From: Flavobacterium laiguense
Lineage (GTDB): Bacteria > Bacteroidota > Bacteroidia > Flavobacteriales > Flavobacteriaceae
Direction: 5' to 3'
Length of the DNA: 64,000 nt
Assembly (NCBI RefSeq): GCF_003097655.1
Contig: NZ_QCZH01000007.1
Location: forward strand, 1-64,000
This document shows, piece after piece, positions 8,429 through 18,712 of this stretch. Position 1 is the stretch's first letter, and each line of letters begins with the position of its first letter. Under the pieces are notes generated by a model. That model saw nothing but the letters and a program-made list of their open reading frames with translations, was not told the DNA's origin and made no database searches. The translations under genes and the position numbers were made by a program.

Positions 8429-8687
8429 CATAGGAGTCATATAAGTTTACTTCTATAACCTGTTGGGTGTAATTCTGTTTAAATAAAAAAACGAACCACA
8501 TAGATACATAGATTTATGACTAATGATTAAAGAATAAATAGAGAATAGCACTATTTTTCACATAGATTGACTATGTGAAAAGTAAAACATCTACCAAACT
8601 CTTTTCAAAAACTATAAATTCTATGTTTCTATGTGGTAAAAAAAATGCACCCAACGAGGTCCTATAATCTTATATGACTTATATGTT
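8429..8687. mobile_element. MITE-like nested palindromic element, copy A
   Basis: GTTGGGTG (from 8462) and CACCCAAC (ending 8655) face each other as terminal inverted repeats, and imperfect inverted similarity continues outward to about 8429 and 8687 (AGTCATATAAG on both sides). Inside, ACCACATAG pairs with CTATGTGGT, and TTTTCACATAG (8555-8565) pairs with CTATGTGAAAA (8571-8581). The same element recurs at 29453-29714. No open frame lies inside. It fills most of the 8416-8782 gap. Confidence 0.75.
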
Positions 8688-8755
8688 TAAAACCGTTTCC
8701 TTTTTTCGCTATAAGTTTGTGTTAGAAGTTACGAACGCTCCTATCAATTTATTTG

Positions 8756-8763
8756 TACCTTTG
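8756..8763 (+). promoter_or_regulatory. -7 box of trmD
   Basis: TACCTTTG lies 19 bp before the trmD ATG and fits TAnnTTTG. A second match, TAAGTTTG, is at 8712-8719. Confidence 0.5.
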
Positions 8764-8782
8764 CCGTTCCTAAAGAAGCAAC

Positions 8783-9463
8783 ATGAGAATTGATATCGTT
8801 ACCGTATTACCTGATTTACTAAGAAGTCCTTTTGAAGCTTCGATTATGAAACGCGCTATAGACAAAGGACTTGTAGAAGTCCATTTTCATAATTTAAGAG
8901 ATTACACGACCAACAAACAAAAGAGTGTCGATGATTACCCTTTTGGAGGTGGCGCTGGAATGGTAATGACGGTGCAACCAATTGACGCTTGTATCACGCA
9001 TTTGAAAAGTGAAAGAACCTACGATGAAATCATATACATGTCGCCAGACGGGGAAACGCTAAACCAAAAAATGGCCAATACCATGTCGATGTATGAAAAT
9101 ATCATTATACTTTGTGGTCATTATAAAGGAGTGGATCAACGCGTTCGAGATCATTTTATAACCAAAGAAATTTCTATTGGAGATTATGTTTTATCAGGAG
9201 GAGAATTAGGCGCGCTAGTTTTATCAGATGCTTTAATCCGATTGATTCCGGGTGTTTTGAGTGACGAAACCTCTGCCTTGACGGATAGTTTTCAAGACGG
9301 TTTATTGTCGGGGCCTATTTATACACGCCCTGCCGATTACAAAGGCTGGAAAGTTCCCGATGTTTTATTGAGTGGCCATTTTGCTAAAATTGACAAATGG
9401 AGGGAAGATACCGCTTACGAACATACTAAGAATAGAAGGCCTGATTTGTTGGAGGAAAAATAG
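8783..9463 (+). CDS. trmD: tRNA (guanine-37-N1)-methyltransferase
   Basis: 226 residues. TrmD uses S-adenosylmethionine to methylate N1 of G37 next to the anticodon, which prevents +1 frameshifting. Diagnostic blocks are [13 protein letters not shown] at the start, [13 protein letters not shown], the trefoil-knot SAM site [10 protein letters not shown] and [32 protein letters not shown], and the catalytic Asp in LTDSFQDG. The C-terminal RRPDLL is typical. rplS follows 200 bp downstream, the usual trmD-rplS neighbourhood, but rplS also has its own promoter and a repeat cluster lies between them. Confidence 0.97.
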   Translation: MRIDIVTVLPDLLRSPFEASIMKRAIDKGLVEVHFHNLRDYTTNKQKSVDDYPFGGGAGMVMTVQPIDACITHLKSERTYDEIIYMSPDGETLNQKMANTMSMYENIIILCGHYKGVDQRVRDHFITKEISIGDYVLSGGELGALVLSDALIRLIPGVLSDETSALTDSFQDGLLSGPIYTRPADYKGWKVPDVLLSGHFAKIDKWREDTAYEHTKNRRPDLLEEK

Positions 9464-9552
9464 TGGTCAGTAATCAGTTTTTGAGTGGTCAGTTTGCACA
9501 CTGCAATTACAAACCAAGACTGATTACTGAAAAACTGAAAACTGAACACTTA
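9463..9552. repeat. AGTGRTCAGT-type repeat cluster 1
   Basis: Words such as GTGGTCAGTAATCAGTTTTT and GACTGATTACTG alternate in both orientations and could fold back on each other. The same word family appears at 22230-22436 and 38018-38236. Confidence 0.6.
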
Positions 9553-9559
9553 AAAAAAT

Positions 9560-9589
9560 TTGCAGTTTAAAACAAAAGCCTTACATTTG
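9560..9589 (+). promoter_or_regulatory. rplS promoter
   Basis: TTG at 9560-9562, a 19-bp spacer and TACATTTG at 9582-9589 match the Bacteroidota -33/-7 promoter well. The predicted leader is about 65 nt. Confidence 0.65.
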
Positions 9590-9662
9590 CACCCAAATTT
9601 AGATTAACCTCTGGCGAAGTACGCGAATGTTGATTTGATAAAAACCATAATAAAAAAACATC

Positions 9663-10013
9663 ATGGCAGATTTAATGAAGTTCGTTCAAGACGAATTCGT
9701 AACAAGAAAAGATTTCCCTGTATTTGGAGCTGGAGACACAATCACAGTTTACTACGAAATTAAAGAGGGTGAAAAAACAAGAACACAGTTTTTTAAAGGT
9801 GTTGTAATTCAAAGAAGAGGTTCTGCTAACACAGAAACTTTTACTATCCGTAAAATGTCAGGAGCTATTGGAGTAGAGCGTATCTTCCCAGTAAACTTGC
9901 CAGCTTTGCAAAAAATTGAAATCAACAAAAAAGGTGCAGTTCGTAGAGCTAGAATTTTCTACTTCAGAGAACTTACTGGTAAAAAAGCTAAGATTAGAGA
10001 TAAAAGAAGATAG
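9663..10013 (+). CDS. rplS: 50S ribosomal protein L19
   Basis: 116 residues, standard for L19. The protein sits at the 30S-50S interface of the ribosome. FPVFGAGDTITVYYEI, FFKGVVIQRRGS, TFTIRKMSGAIGVERIFP and KKGAVRRARIFYFR are the conserved L19 blocks, and the C-terminus is basic as usual. It is transcribed from its own promoter and ends at a strong terminator 20 bp downstream. Confidence 0.98.
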   Translation: MADLMKFVQDEFVTRKDFPVFGAGDTITVYYEIKEGEKTRTQFFKGVVIQRRGSANTETFTIRKMSGAIGVERIFPVNLPALQKIEINKKGAVRRARIFYFRELTGKKAKIRDKRR

Positions 10014-10032
10014 TTTACTATTTCTTGAAGAT

Positions 10033-10064
10033 AAAAGCCCCAACATTGTTGGGGCTTTTTTTAT
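10033..10064 (+). terminator. Intrinsic terminator of rplS
   Basis: AAAAGCCCCAAC (10033-10044) pairs with GTTGGGGCTTTT (10048-10059), followed by a T run. Confidence 0.92.
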
Positions 10065-10120
10065 GATAATTTTTTGCCATTTAATTTTTCGATTTAAAAA
10101 ATAAATGGCAAAAAATTATC
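10065..10120. repeat. Perfect 19-bp inverted repeat
   Basis: GATAATTTTTTGCCATTTA (10065-10083) is exactly complementary to 10102-10120 across an 18-bp loop. It starts where the rplS terminator ends. Confidence 0.85.
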
Positions 10121-10263
10121 AAATTCAAAATAAGCACCATCAAACTTTCAAAGTTGTTATTTTATGTCTAAAAGCATCATCAATTACAGCTGATTTTCAT
10201 ATATTTGTGAGCCTTATTTTAATCGATATAATTATATTTAAGGCCCTATGAATAGTGATTTAG

Positions 10264-12519
<2,256 letters not shown>

Positions 12520-12540
12520 TCAAATCGCTTACTTTTATAC

Positions 12541-12573
12541 AAAAGACAACTGGAAACAGTTGTCTTTTTTTTT
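12541..12573 (+). terminator. Intrinsic terminator of icd
   Basis: AAAAGACAACTG and CAGTTGTCTTTT form a 12-bp stem with a GAAA tetraloop and a run of nine T. Confidence 0.92.
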
Positions 12574-12576
12574 GCT

Positions 12577-12616
12577 CAAAAAAGAACCACTTCATGCGAA
12601 TTGAAGTGGTTCTTTT
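12577..12616 (-). terminator. Terminator of the small minus-strand gene
   Basis: AAAGAACCACTTCA (12581-12594) pairs with TGAAGTGGTTCTTT (12602-12615). The run of A at 12577-12583 gives the U tract on the minus strand. It forms a back-to-back pair with the icd terminator. Confidence 0.85.
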
Positions 12617-12631
12617 AATTTGTTCATGGCT

Positions 12632-12952
12632 TTATGAGACAGGAATGTCACTCCATTTTTCAGCGATTTTAGTAAGGTTGGCTCGCTGTAAATCATCAGG
12701 GGTCATTGCAATTCTAAATTCGCAATGGGCTTCAAAAATCAAAAACCATGGTTCTGCAATAGCAGGAACGGCAGAAGCGTCAGGAACTTCAACAATCATT
12801 ACTGCAGATCGATTTCCTTCTTGTTCACAAAAATGAACGCTTTCAGGTTTGATGTCATCAATTACTCGACCGATGATTTCACCTGCTGTACCATTTCTGA
12901 CCATTGAATTAAAAGGCTCAATAGGAAAGATAACATTAACTAACATTTTCAT
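12632..12952 (-). CDS. Small dimeric alpha/beta-barrel-like protein (DUF3303-like)
   Basis: 106 residues with no signal peptide or membrane segment. The order MKMLVNVIFPIEPFNSMV, GRVIDDIKPESVHFCEQEGNR, SAVMIVEVPDASAVPAIAEPW and CEFRIAMTPDDLQRA resembles the short ferredoxin-like DUF3303 proteins. The fold call is by eye and only moderately sure. No biochemical role is known. The gene converges on icd, has its own terminator, and is transcribed alone. Confidence 0.65.
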   Translation of the reverse strand: MKMLVNVIFPIEPFNSMVRNGTAGEIIGRVIDDIKPESVHFCEQEGNRSAVMIVEVPDASAVPAIAEPWFLIFEAHCEFRIAMTPDDLQRANLTKIAEKWSDIPVS

Positions 12953-13205
12953 TGTAATTGGATTTAAAGTTATTAGGTCTAAAGATACAAAATAAATGAA
13001 TTGAAAATATGCGTAACTATTTGATAACTAGAGTGTGAATTGGTTTTTTTTGTCTGTTTGCATAGTAACTATGTGTATTGAATAACAAGGTCTGTAATTC
13101 TATATAACGTTGTATATTCAATTATTTAGTCACTAAAAATTCGAACCCTAATAGAATTGCCAAATTTCCAAATCATCAAATTTTCTCATTCTCTAATTAA
13201 TTTCG

Positions 13206-13213
13206 TAAATTTG
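13206..13213 (+). promoter_or_regulatory. -7 box of the immunophilin fusion gene
   Basis: TAAATTTG lies 23 bp before the ATG and fits TAnnTTTG. Confidence 0.55.
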
Positions 13214-13236
13214 CACTTCAATAAAAAATAAACACA

Positions 13237-14169
13237 ATGGAAAACGGAATATACGCTAAATTCAACACCGCAAAAGGGTCGATTTTAGTAAAATTAACAC
13301 ACGATTTAACACCGGGAACTGTAGGGAATTTTGTAGCTCTTGCAGAAGGGAATATGGAAAATAAAATTAAACCTCAAGGAACTAAATTCTATGATGGTTT
13401 AAATTTTCACAGAGTTATCCCAAATTTCATGATTCAAGGGGGTTGTCCTCTTGGTACAGGTACTGGAGATCCAGGGTACAAATTTGATGATGAATTTCAT
13501 CCTTCTTTAAAGCATGACCGTCCAGGAGTGCTTTCTATGGCAAATTCTGGTCCAGGATCAAACGGTTCTCAGTTTTTTATCACGCACATCCCAACGGATT
13601 GGTTGGATAACAAGCACACTGTTTTTGGACACGTTATCGAAGGACAAGATGTTGTTGATGCGGTTGAAGGGAATGATCTTCTTGAAACTCTTGAAATTAT
13701 TAGAGTTGGTGAAGAAGCTCAAAAATGGAATGCTATTGAAGCTTTCGTTGGATTAAAAGGGGCTCGTCTAAAACGGGATGCAGCTTTGAAATCAGAATCA
13801 GAAGCAAAAATGGAAAAATTGGCGGCTGGTTTTGAAAAAACAGAAAGCGGTTTGCGTTACCAATTCATCCAAAAAGGGGATGGTAAAAAAGCTGAAAGCG
13901 GAAAAACGGTTGCTGTTCACTACGAAGGTTCATTAGAAAATGGTAAAGTATTTGATTCTTCTTACCCAAGAAAAAAACCAATCGAATTTAGATTGGGTCA
14001 AGGTCAGGTAATTGAAGGTTGGGACGAAGGTATCGCTTTATTAAGAGTAGGAGACAAAGCGCGTTTTGTTATCCCATCTGAATTAGGATACGGATCTCGT
14101 GGTGCTGGAGGAGCAATTCCACCAAACGCTACTTTGATTTTTGACGTAGAATTAATGGAAGTGAAATAG
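13237..14169 (+). CDS. Dual-family peptidyl-prolyl isomerase: cyclophilin fused to FKBP
   Basis: 310 residues carrying two unrelated isomerase folds. Residues 1-155 are a cyclophilin: [21 protein letters not shown] with the catalytic Arg, [16 protein letters not shown] and [15 protein letters not shown]. Residues about 205-310 are an [67 protein letters not shown] charged linker (about 165-200) joins them. Both domains speed proline cis-trans isomerisation during folding. No signal peptide is visible, so it is cytosolic. Fusions in this order have been described as dual-family immunophilins, including in Flavobacterium. Confidence 0.95.
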   Translation: MENGIYAKFNTAKGSILVKLTHDLTPGTVGNFVALAEGNMENKIKPQGTKFYDGLNFHRVIPNFMIQGGCPLGTGTGDPGYKFDDEFHPSLKHDRPGVLSMANSGPGSNGSQFFITHIPTDWLDNKHTVFGHVIEGQDVVDAVEGNDLLETLEIIRVGEEAQKWNAIEAFVGLKGARLKRDAALKSESEAKMEKLAAGFEKTESGLRYQFIQKGDGKKAESGKTVAVHYEGSLENGKVFDSSYPRKKPIEFRLGQGQVIEGWDEGIALLRVGDKARFVIPSELGYGSRGAGGAIPPNATLIFDVELMEVK

Positions 14170-14233
14170 TTGCCAGATTTCAGTTATTAGTTATCAGATA
14201 GCAGAATTCAGATTTCAGTTGTAACATAAATTG

Positions 14234-14268
14234 AAAATCCCAAAATGAAAATTTCGGGATTTTTTTTG
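14234..14268 (+). terminator. Intrinsic terminator of the immunophilin fusion gene
   Basis: AAAATCCC and GGGATTTT (14234-14241 / 14256-14263) enclose complementary AAAATGAAAATTTC and lead into a T run. Confidence 0.8.
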
Positions 14269-14396
14269 GTTTAAAATGGTGCCTATTTTACACTCAGTAC
14301 ATTTTTACTGTCCGACATTCTGAAATCTGATTTCTTCAATCAGAAATCTATATTCTCTTCTCTATGTTCTTTATTCTAAAATCTAAATTCTGACAG

Positions 14397-14951
14397 CTAC
14401 TTCCACTTAATATTACAACCTATACTCGGTTTCTGGAGCTCTTTCAAACTTCTATTGTAAATTAAAGCATCTATGGCTCCTCTCAAATCACTACCGCTTA
14501 ATGGGATTCCGTTTCCGGGTCTAGAATCGTCGAGTTGTCCTCTGTAAAATAATTTATCTTCCGTATCAAAAAGAAAAAAATCGGGGGTGCAAGCGGCGTC
14601 ATACGCTTTGGCGACTTCTTGACTTTGGTCAAATAGATAAGGAAATTCCATTTTGTTCTGGAAAGCAAATTCGGTCATTAATTCAGGGACATCTTGAGGG
14701 TATTTTACAATATCGTTACTCGAAATGGCAATTATTGCTAGACCTTGTACCCGGTAATCATTGTTAATCTTTACTATTTCTTCGATAACGTGAAGAACGA
14801 AAGGACAGTGGTTGCACATGAAAATAATCAAAGTTCCTTTCGAACCTTTTAGTGAATCATAGGAACCTTCAAAATTTGAATTAGTGTCTTTTAACTTGAA
14901 CTTTGGTGCCAAAGTTCCCAGAGGTAACATATTTGATGGAGTTTGTGCCAT
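14397..14951 (-). CDS. Thioredoxin-fold protein (AhpC/TSA-redoxin type)
   Basis: 184 residues with no signal peptide. The order LGTLAPKFKLKDTNSN, SLKGSKGTLIIFMCNHCPFV, IAISSNDIVKYPQD and CTPDFFLFDTEDKLFYRGQLDDSRPG is that of redoxin-type thioredoxin-like proteins. CNHC is the candidate redox pair at the position of the thioredoxin CxxC, and the cis-Pro lies in CTPDFFLF. The family includes thiol peroxidase-like and electron-transfer proteins, so the exact substrate is open. It is monocistronic on the minus strand. Confidence 0.85.
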   Translation of the reverse strand: MAQTPSNMLPLGTLAPKFKLKDTNSNFEGSYDSLKGSKGTLIIFMCNHCPFVLHVIEEIVKINNDYRVQGLAIIAISSNDIVKYPQDVPELMTEFAFQNKMEFPYLFDQSQEVAKAYDAACTPDFFLFDTEDKLFYRGQLDDSRPGNGIPLSGSDLRGAIDALIYNRSLKELQKPSIGCNIKWK

Positions 14952-14979
14952 TGAAGTTTTTTTTACTCCTTCTCAAGAG

Positions 14980-14997
14980 TCCCGATAATTATCGGGA
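14980..14997. repeat. Dispersed short palindrome (TCCCGA...TCGGGA)
   Basis: TCCCGATAATTATCGGGA, a perfect 18-bp palindrome between a minus-strand and a plus-strand gene. Relatives are at 33564-33581, 33731-33746 and 36267-36284. Confidence 0.8.
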
Positions 14998-15098
14998 GTG
15001 GGTGTGTTTTAGGTTTAATGTTTAAAGTTAAGAAAAAGGATTGTTTTTTTTGCATAGAAATAGTAAATTTAGATTTTAAAAATCCTTTAAACTAAACT

Positions 15099-15455
15099 AT
15101 GGAAACGGTAAACAAAACGATGGAATTAACTTGGTCTGAATTTGAAAGAGTAGAAATGCGTGTGGGAACAATACTAGAAGTCAATGATTTTCCCGAGGCA
15201 CGCAAACCAGCATATCAACTTACGATTGATTTTGGCGCTGTCATCGGAATCAGAAAAACATCGGCACAAATTACCAAACGTTATCAAAAAGAAGTATTAT
15301 TAAATAGGCAAATTGTTGCAGTTGTTAATTTTCCTAAAAAGCAAATCGGGAAGTTTATGAGTGAATGTCTCGTATTGGGTGCAGTAGGCGAGGGGGGAGA
15401 CGTGATTTTATTGTCACCTGATTTTAAAATAGAAAATGGGTTGCGTATCGGGTAG
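15099..15455 (+). CDS. csaA: tRNA-binding-domain protein (CsaA-like)
   Basis: 118 residues. This is the stand-alone OB-fold tRNA-binding domain also fused to some methionyl- and phenylalanyl-tRNA synthetases. FERVEMRVGTILEVNDFPEARKPAYQL, IDFGAVIGIRKTSAQIT, QIVAVVNFPKKQIGKFMSECLVLG and VILLSPD are the conserved CsaA blocks. CsaA proteins bind RNA and have been described as export-related chaperones; the role in this phylum is not settled. The start at 15099 gives seven residues more than the second ATG at 15120, and either is possible. Confidence 0.9.
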   Translation: METVNKTMELTWSEFERVEMRVGTILEVNDFPEARKPAYQLTIDFGAVIGIRKTSAQITKRYQKEVLLNRQIVAVVNFPKKQIGKFMSECLVLGAVGEGGDVILLSPDFKIENGLRIG

Positions 15456-15469
15456 TTTCGTTTGTATTC

Positions 15470-15997
15470 TTATTTCTTTAGCAATTCTATATTAGCAGCT
15501 ATTTTTATTTCTTCACCTACCAAAACACCGCCTGCTTCTATTGCAGCATTCCATATCAATCCAAAATCTTTGCGATTTATTTTTCCATTCAACTCTAGGC
15601 CTGCTTTGGTATTACCCCAAGGATCTATAGCGGTACCACTATATTTTATTTTCAAAATGGTTGGTTTTGTGATTTCTTTAATGGTAAGTTTACCTATTAA
15701 TTCGAAATTGGTATCACCGGTTCTTTTGAATTTAGTGGAGAAGAACGTTATTTTGGGAAACTTTTCTGCATCAAAGAAATCGATGCTTTTTAAGTGAGTA
15801 TCTCTTTTTTGATCGTTGGTATTGATGGAGTCAACATTTGCTGAAAAAGAAAACGCTGCATTTTCAAAATTTTCTTCTGCCTCAGCAGTTCCTGTTATTT
15901 CATCAAACCTTCCTGTTAATGTAGCAATCCCAAGATGTTTAACTTTGAAATGGACTTGTGAATGTGTTGGGTCTATTTCCCATTTTGTATTTTCCAT
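15470..15997 (-). CDS. YceI-family lipid-binding protein
   Basis: 175 residues. The YceI signature is clear: WEIDPTHSQVHFKVKHLGIATLTGRFDEITG at the N-terminus, DSINTNDQKRDTHLKSIDFFDAEKFP in the middle, KLTIKEITKPTILKI and NGKINRKDFGLIWN near the end. Members form a lipocalin-like barrel that binds isoprenoid or other lipid chains. Many YceI proteins are periplasmic, but this one has no signal peptide, so it is probably cytosolic. It converges on the csaA-like gene with 14 bp between the stops. Confidence 0.92.
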   Translation of the reverse strand: MENTKWEIDPTHSQVHFKVKHLGIATLTGRFDEITGTAEAEENFENAAFSFSANVDSINTNDQKRDTHLKSIDFFDAEKFPKITFFSTKFKRTGDTNFELIGKLTIKEITKPTILKIKYSGTAIDPWGNTKAGLELNGKINRKDFGLIWNAAIEAGGVLVGEEIKIAANIELLKK

Positions 15998-16315
15998 GAC
16001 TCTGTTTTTTAGGGTTGAGTGTTTCCTTTGTTAATAAGGTTCAGTAATTTAAGAAACATAAAACACTATACAAAGGTAATGTTTTCAATTTTATTTCAAT
16101 TGGTTTTAAATGTGTAAGTAATTGTTTTTCAATAGAATGTATTTTTTTTTTAAAATAAAAACATAAAAATTATGTAACTATTCAGTAGACACTAAGTTGC
16201 TAAGATTTAAGTATACAATTTAAAAAACAAAACAAAAAATAATTATCCCGAAAAGCAAGAATTAATATACTAGCGTTTATGAAAAGGTAAAAAACTATTT
16301 TATCGTTAACGAATC
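15998..16315. other. Intergenic gap, nothing recognised
   Basis: An AT-rich stretch with homopolymer runs between YceI and the sulfurtransferase operon, both on the minus strand. No gene, repeat or convincing hairpin was seen. It should hold the YceI promoter. Confidence 0.5.
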
Positions 16316-17134
16316 TTATTTTTCAATAGGCAGATCACTAGAACCCCATTCGGTCCATGAACCATCATAAACGGCTTTTGGGTTATCCGAAATCAATTCG
16401 CAAGCCAATAATACAATACAGGCGGTAATTCCGGAACCACAGGTAAATAACAAGGGCTGATCGTTTAATTTCAAAATTTCAGTCAACTCTTCTGCTGATT
16501 TGTATTTTCCGTCTTTTTGAAGCTCTGTATAAGGAACGTTAATTGATCCAGGAATATGTCCGCTTCTTAAACCGGCTCTCGGTTCTTCGTGAGTAGCATA
16601 AAAACGATCTTGGGATCTTGCATCTATGAGTACCGCTTCTTTAGTTTTTATATTTTCAAGAATCTGTTCTTTGTTTTTTATGAATTCGGGTTGTAGGTTT
16701 GCTTCAAAATCGCCAATGGTATAGGTGGTCTCTTGTCGATTTTCTGTCGGATTACTTTCTTTGATCCATTCGGGAAGTCCACCATCCAATACAAAAACAT
16801 TCGAATGTCCCATGGCTTTAAACATCCACCAAGCTCTTGGACTCGAATAGATTCCCAAAGTGTCATAAACTACAATGGTGCTGTTTTTGTTGATGCCTAA
16901 TTTTTGACATTCGGCAGTGAATTGTTCTGGCGTTGGAAAAGTATTGGGTAGTGGATTGCTGGTGTCGCTAAAATTATTTTTGATATCAAATAAACGAGCG
17001 CCTTTAATTTGTAAATCTGGATTTTGGTTTTCCAAACCAGATTGATTATGGTCTAATCGGGCATCGAGTATTATTAGTTCAGGGTCATTCAAATGATCTT
17101 GAAGCCAAGTCACGGAAACTATTGGATTTGTCAT
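16316..17134 (-). CDS. sseA: Thiosulfate/3-mercaptopyruvate sulfurtransferase
   Basis: 272 residues with two rhodanese domains. The N-terminal, inactive one carries VSVTWLQDHLNDPELIILDAR and IVVYDTLGIYSSPRAWWMFKAMGH. The C-terminal one has IDARSQDRFYATHEEPRAGLRSGHIPGSINVPY and the active-site loop CGSGITA. A CG(S/T)G(V/I)T loop is typical of mercaptopyruvate sulfurtransferases rather than thiosulfate-specific rhodaneses. The enzyme passes sulfane sulfur to thiols or cyanide in the cytoplasm. It is the last gene of a minus-strand operon, starting 2 bp after the stop of the preceding hydrolase gene. Confidence 0.93.
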   Translation of the reverse strand: MTNPIVSVTWLQDHLNDPELIILDARLDHNQSGLENQNPDLQIKGARLFDIKNNFSDTSNPLPNTFPTPEQFTAECQKLGINKNSTIVVYDTLGIYSSPRAWWMFKAMGHSNVFVLDGGLPEWIKESNPTENRQETTYTIGDFEANLQPEFIKNKEQILENIKTKEAVLIDARSQDRFYATHEEPRAGLRSGHIPGSINVPYTELQKDGKYKSAEELTEILKLNDQPLLFTCGSGITACIVLLACELISDNPKAVYDGSWTEWGSSDLPIEK

Positions 17135-17136
17135 GT

Positions 17137-17685
17137 TTAGAGGTTTGTTTTAGCTATTAATTGTTGTAGAAATAGTTGTCCTTCTTCCCAATATTCGAGA
17201 TTAGAATCGGAGTTGACGTGCCCTTTTTGTCCAATGTTTACAAAATCACTTCCCCAATTATGCGCGAGTTCTTGGGCTCTTTCTAAAGATATATAAGTAT
17301 CGTTTTCGGTTCCAACCACGAGAGATGGGAACGGTAATTTTGAAGTCGGAATGGGAGCAAAGTTCCTTAGGAAATCAGGAGTGTGTTCGGGAGAATCTAC
17401 ATCGGCGGGTGCGACAAGTATGGCGCCAATGATATTCGGATTGTTGTTTTGAGAAAGCCAGTGTATCACGAGCGAAACTGCTAGACTATGAGCAACCAAA
17501 ATAGTTGGCTCTTCTAGTTTTTGAATGGCTTCGTTTAGATTATAAAGCCATTGTTCTAGTTGAGGTTCTTCCCAATTGTCTTGTATGACTTTGGTGGAAT
17601 TTGCGAATTTTTTTAGCCAAAAGCTTTGCCAGTGTTTTTCGCCTGAATCACCAAGTCCAGGAATAATTAATAAGTGCGGAGTCAT
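17137..17685 (-). CDS. RBBP9/YdeN-family alpha/beta hydrolase
   Basis: 182 residues. The start LLIIPGLGDSGEKHWQSFW and the nucleophile elbow VAHSLAV (G-x-S-x-G type with Ala at the first position) are typical of the RBBP9/YdeN serine hydrolases. An acidic residue lies in GTENDTYISLERA and the catalytic His in IGQKGHVNSDSN. Substrates of bacterial members are poorly known. It has no signal peptide. The gene sits in the middle of a three-gene operon, with 2-bp gaps on both sides. Confidence 0.88.
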   Translation of the reverse strand: MTPHLLIIPGLGDSGEKHWQSFWLKKFANSTKVIQDNWEEPQLEQWLYNLNEAIQKLEEPTILVAHSLAVSLVIHWLSQNNNPNIIGAILVAPADVDSPEHTPDFLRNFAPIPTSKLPFPSLVVGTENDTYISLERAQELAHNWGSDFVNIGQKGHVNSDSNLEYWEEGQLFLQQLIAKTNL

Positions 17686-17687
17686 TT

Positions 17688-18509
17688 TTATTTCTTTTTT
17701 AAAGCGGTAATTCTTTGAATTTCTTTAATAACAAGAGGAAAAGCAGGTTCGGTCATGTCGTGTCCAAAACCTTGTAATTCATATAAAGTGGTTTTTTTGT
17801 GACCTGCGATTTTCATCATTCGCATCAAGTAGGCGTTTTCTTCGTAACGCCCCAGCAGTTCTTTTTCTCTGTCTCCTGTAATGAGTAATAAAGGAGGGGC
17901 ATCGGCGTGAACATGATACAATGGAGCAAATTCATCAATAATGGGTTGGATGTCTGGAATACCTCTTTCTTTTCGAATTTCAAAATGGGTAATGGCTTGG
18001 GCGCTTAAAGGAATCAGTCCAGCAATGGAGTTCGCATCAATGTCGTCGGCTTTTAACCATCTCTTATCCAAACCAACCATCAATGCCAAATACCCGCCAG
18101 CGGAATGTCCTGAAATAAGAATCGAGGAATCGTCTCCACCATAAGCTGTAATATTTTTGAATGTCCAAGCTACGGCTGCGGCAGCATCTTCTATGCATTT
18201 TTGCACTTTTACTTTTGGAGACAATCTATAATTTACAGAAACGACACAAAACCCTTTGTCTTTGAGTCCTTCTGGGAGTTCTTTGCTGCCAGAGGATAAG
18301 CCGCCTCCGTGAAACCAAATCACGGTCGTAAATCCTTTGGTGTTTTTAGGGTAATAGATATCCAGTACGCATCGTTCTTTGATATAAGTATCTGTATTGG
18401 CTGTGGTTATGTTGTAATAGGGAATGTTGTTAATTGTGGTGTATTCTGTTTTTTGGGCGAAAACTAATGTAATCGAAAGTAATAATAGAGTGAGAAATGT
18501 TTTTTTCAT
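17688..18509 (-). CDS. Secreted carboxylesterase-type alpha/beta hydrolase
   Basis: 273 residues. Signal peptide MKKTFLTLLLLSITLVFAQ. The oxyanion-hole HGGG lies in VIWFHGGGLSSGSKELP, the nucleophile in ILISGHSAGGYLALM, and the Asp and His in LLLITGDREKELLGR and LQGFGHDM. The layout is that of the BD-FAE/esterase-lipase family (alpha/beta hydrolase 3 type), which cleave carboxylic esters such as acetyl groups on sugars. It is the first gene of the operon with the RBBP9-like hydrolase and the sulfurtransferase. Because it is exported while the other two are not, the operon is not obviously one pathway. Confidence 0.88.
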   Translation of the reverse strand: MKKTFLTLLLLSITLVFAQKTEYTTINNIPYYNITTANTDTYIKERCVLDIYYPKNTKGFTTVIWFHGGGLSSGSKELPEGLKDKGFCVVSVNYRLSPKVKVQKCIEDAAAAVAWTFKNITAYGGDDSSILISGHSAGGYLALMVGLDKRWLKADDIDANSIAGLIPLSAQAITHFEIRKERGIPDIQPIIDEFAPLYHVHADAPPLLLITGDREKELLGRYEENAYLMRMMKIAGHKKTTLYELQGFGHDMTEPAFPLVIKEIQRITALKKK

Positions 18510-18660
18510 TTTTTGCTTTCATTTTGACTTTATAAAAGTACAGAATTTTTATACGTTGTTTGTTTTGGCTTTTTATAAAAATAAAAAAAATGTAGAATAA
18601 CCACGATGGGAGTAATTGCCCTCCCATCTCGTCTAGTCCCAAAGACGAGATATAACAACA

Positions 18661-18694
18661 AAAAAAGCCCAAAAATTAGGTGATTTTGGGCTTT
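18661..18694 (-). terminator. Terminator of the PUR-like gene
   Basis: AAAGCCCAAAA (18664-18674) pairs with TTTTGGGCTTT (18684-18694). Six A at 18661-18666 supply the U tract on the minus strand. Confidence 0.85.
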
Positions 18695-18712
18695 AAGTTA
18701 AGTAAGTGTCAA

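Noticed and set aside
8429..8687. CRISPR-like array
   Set aside because: The repeats are nested inverted repeats of one element, not regularly spaced direct repeats with spacers.
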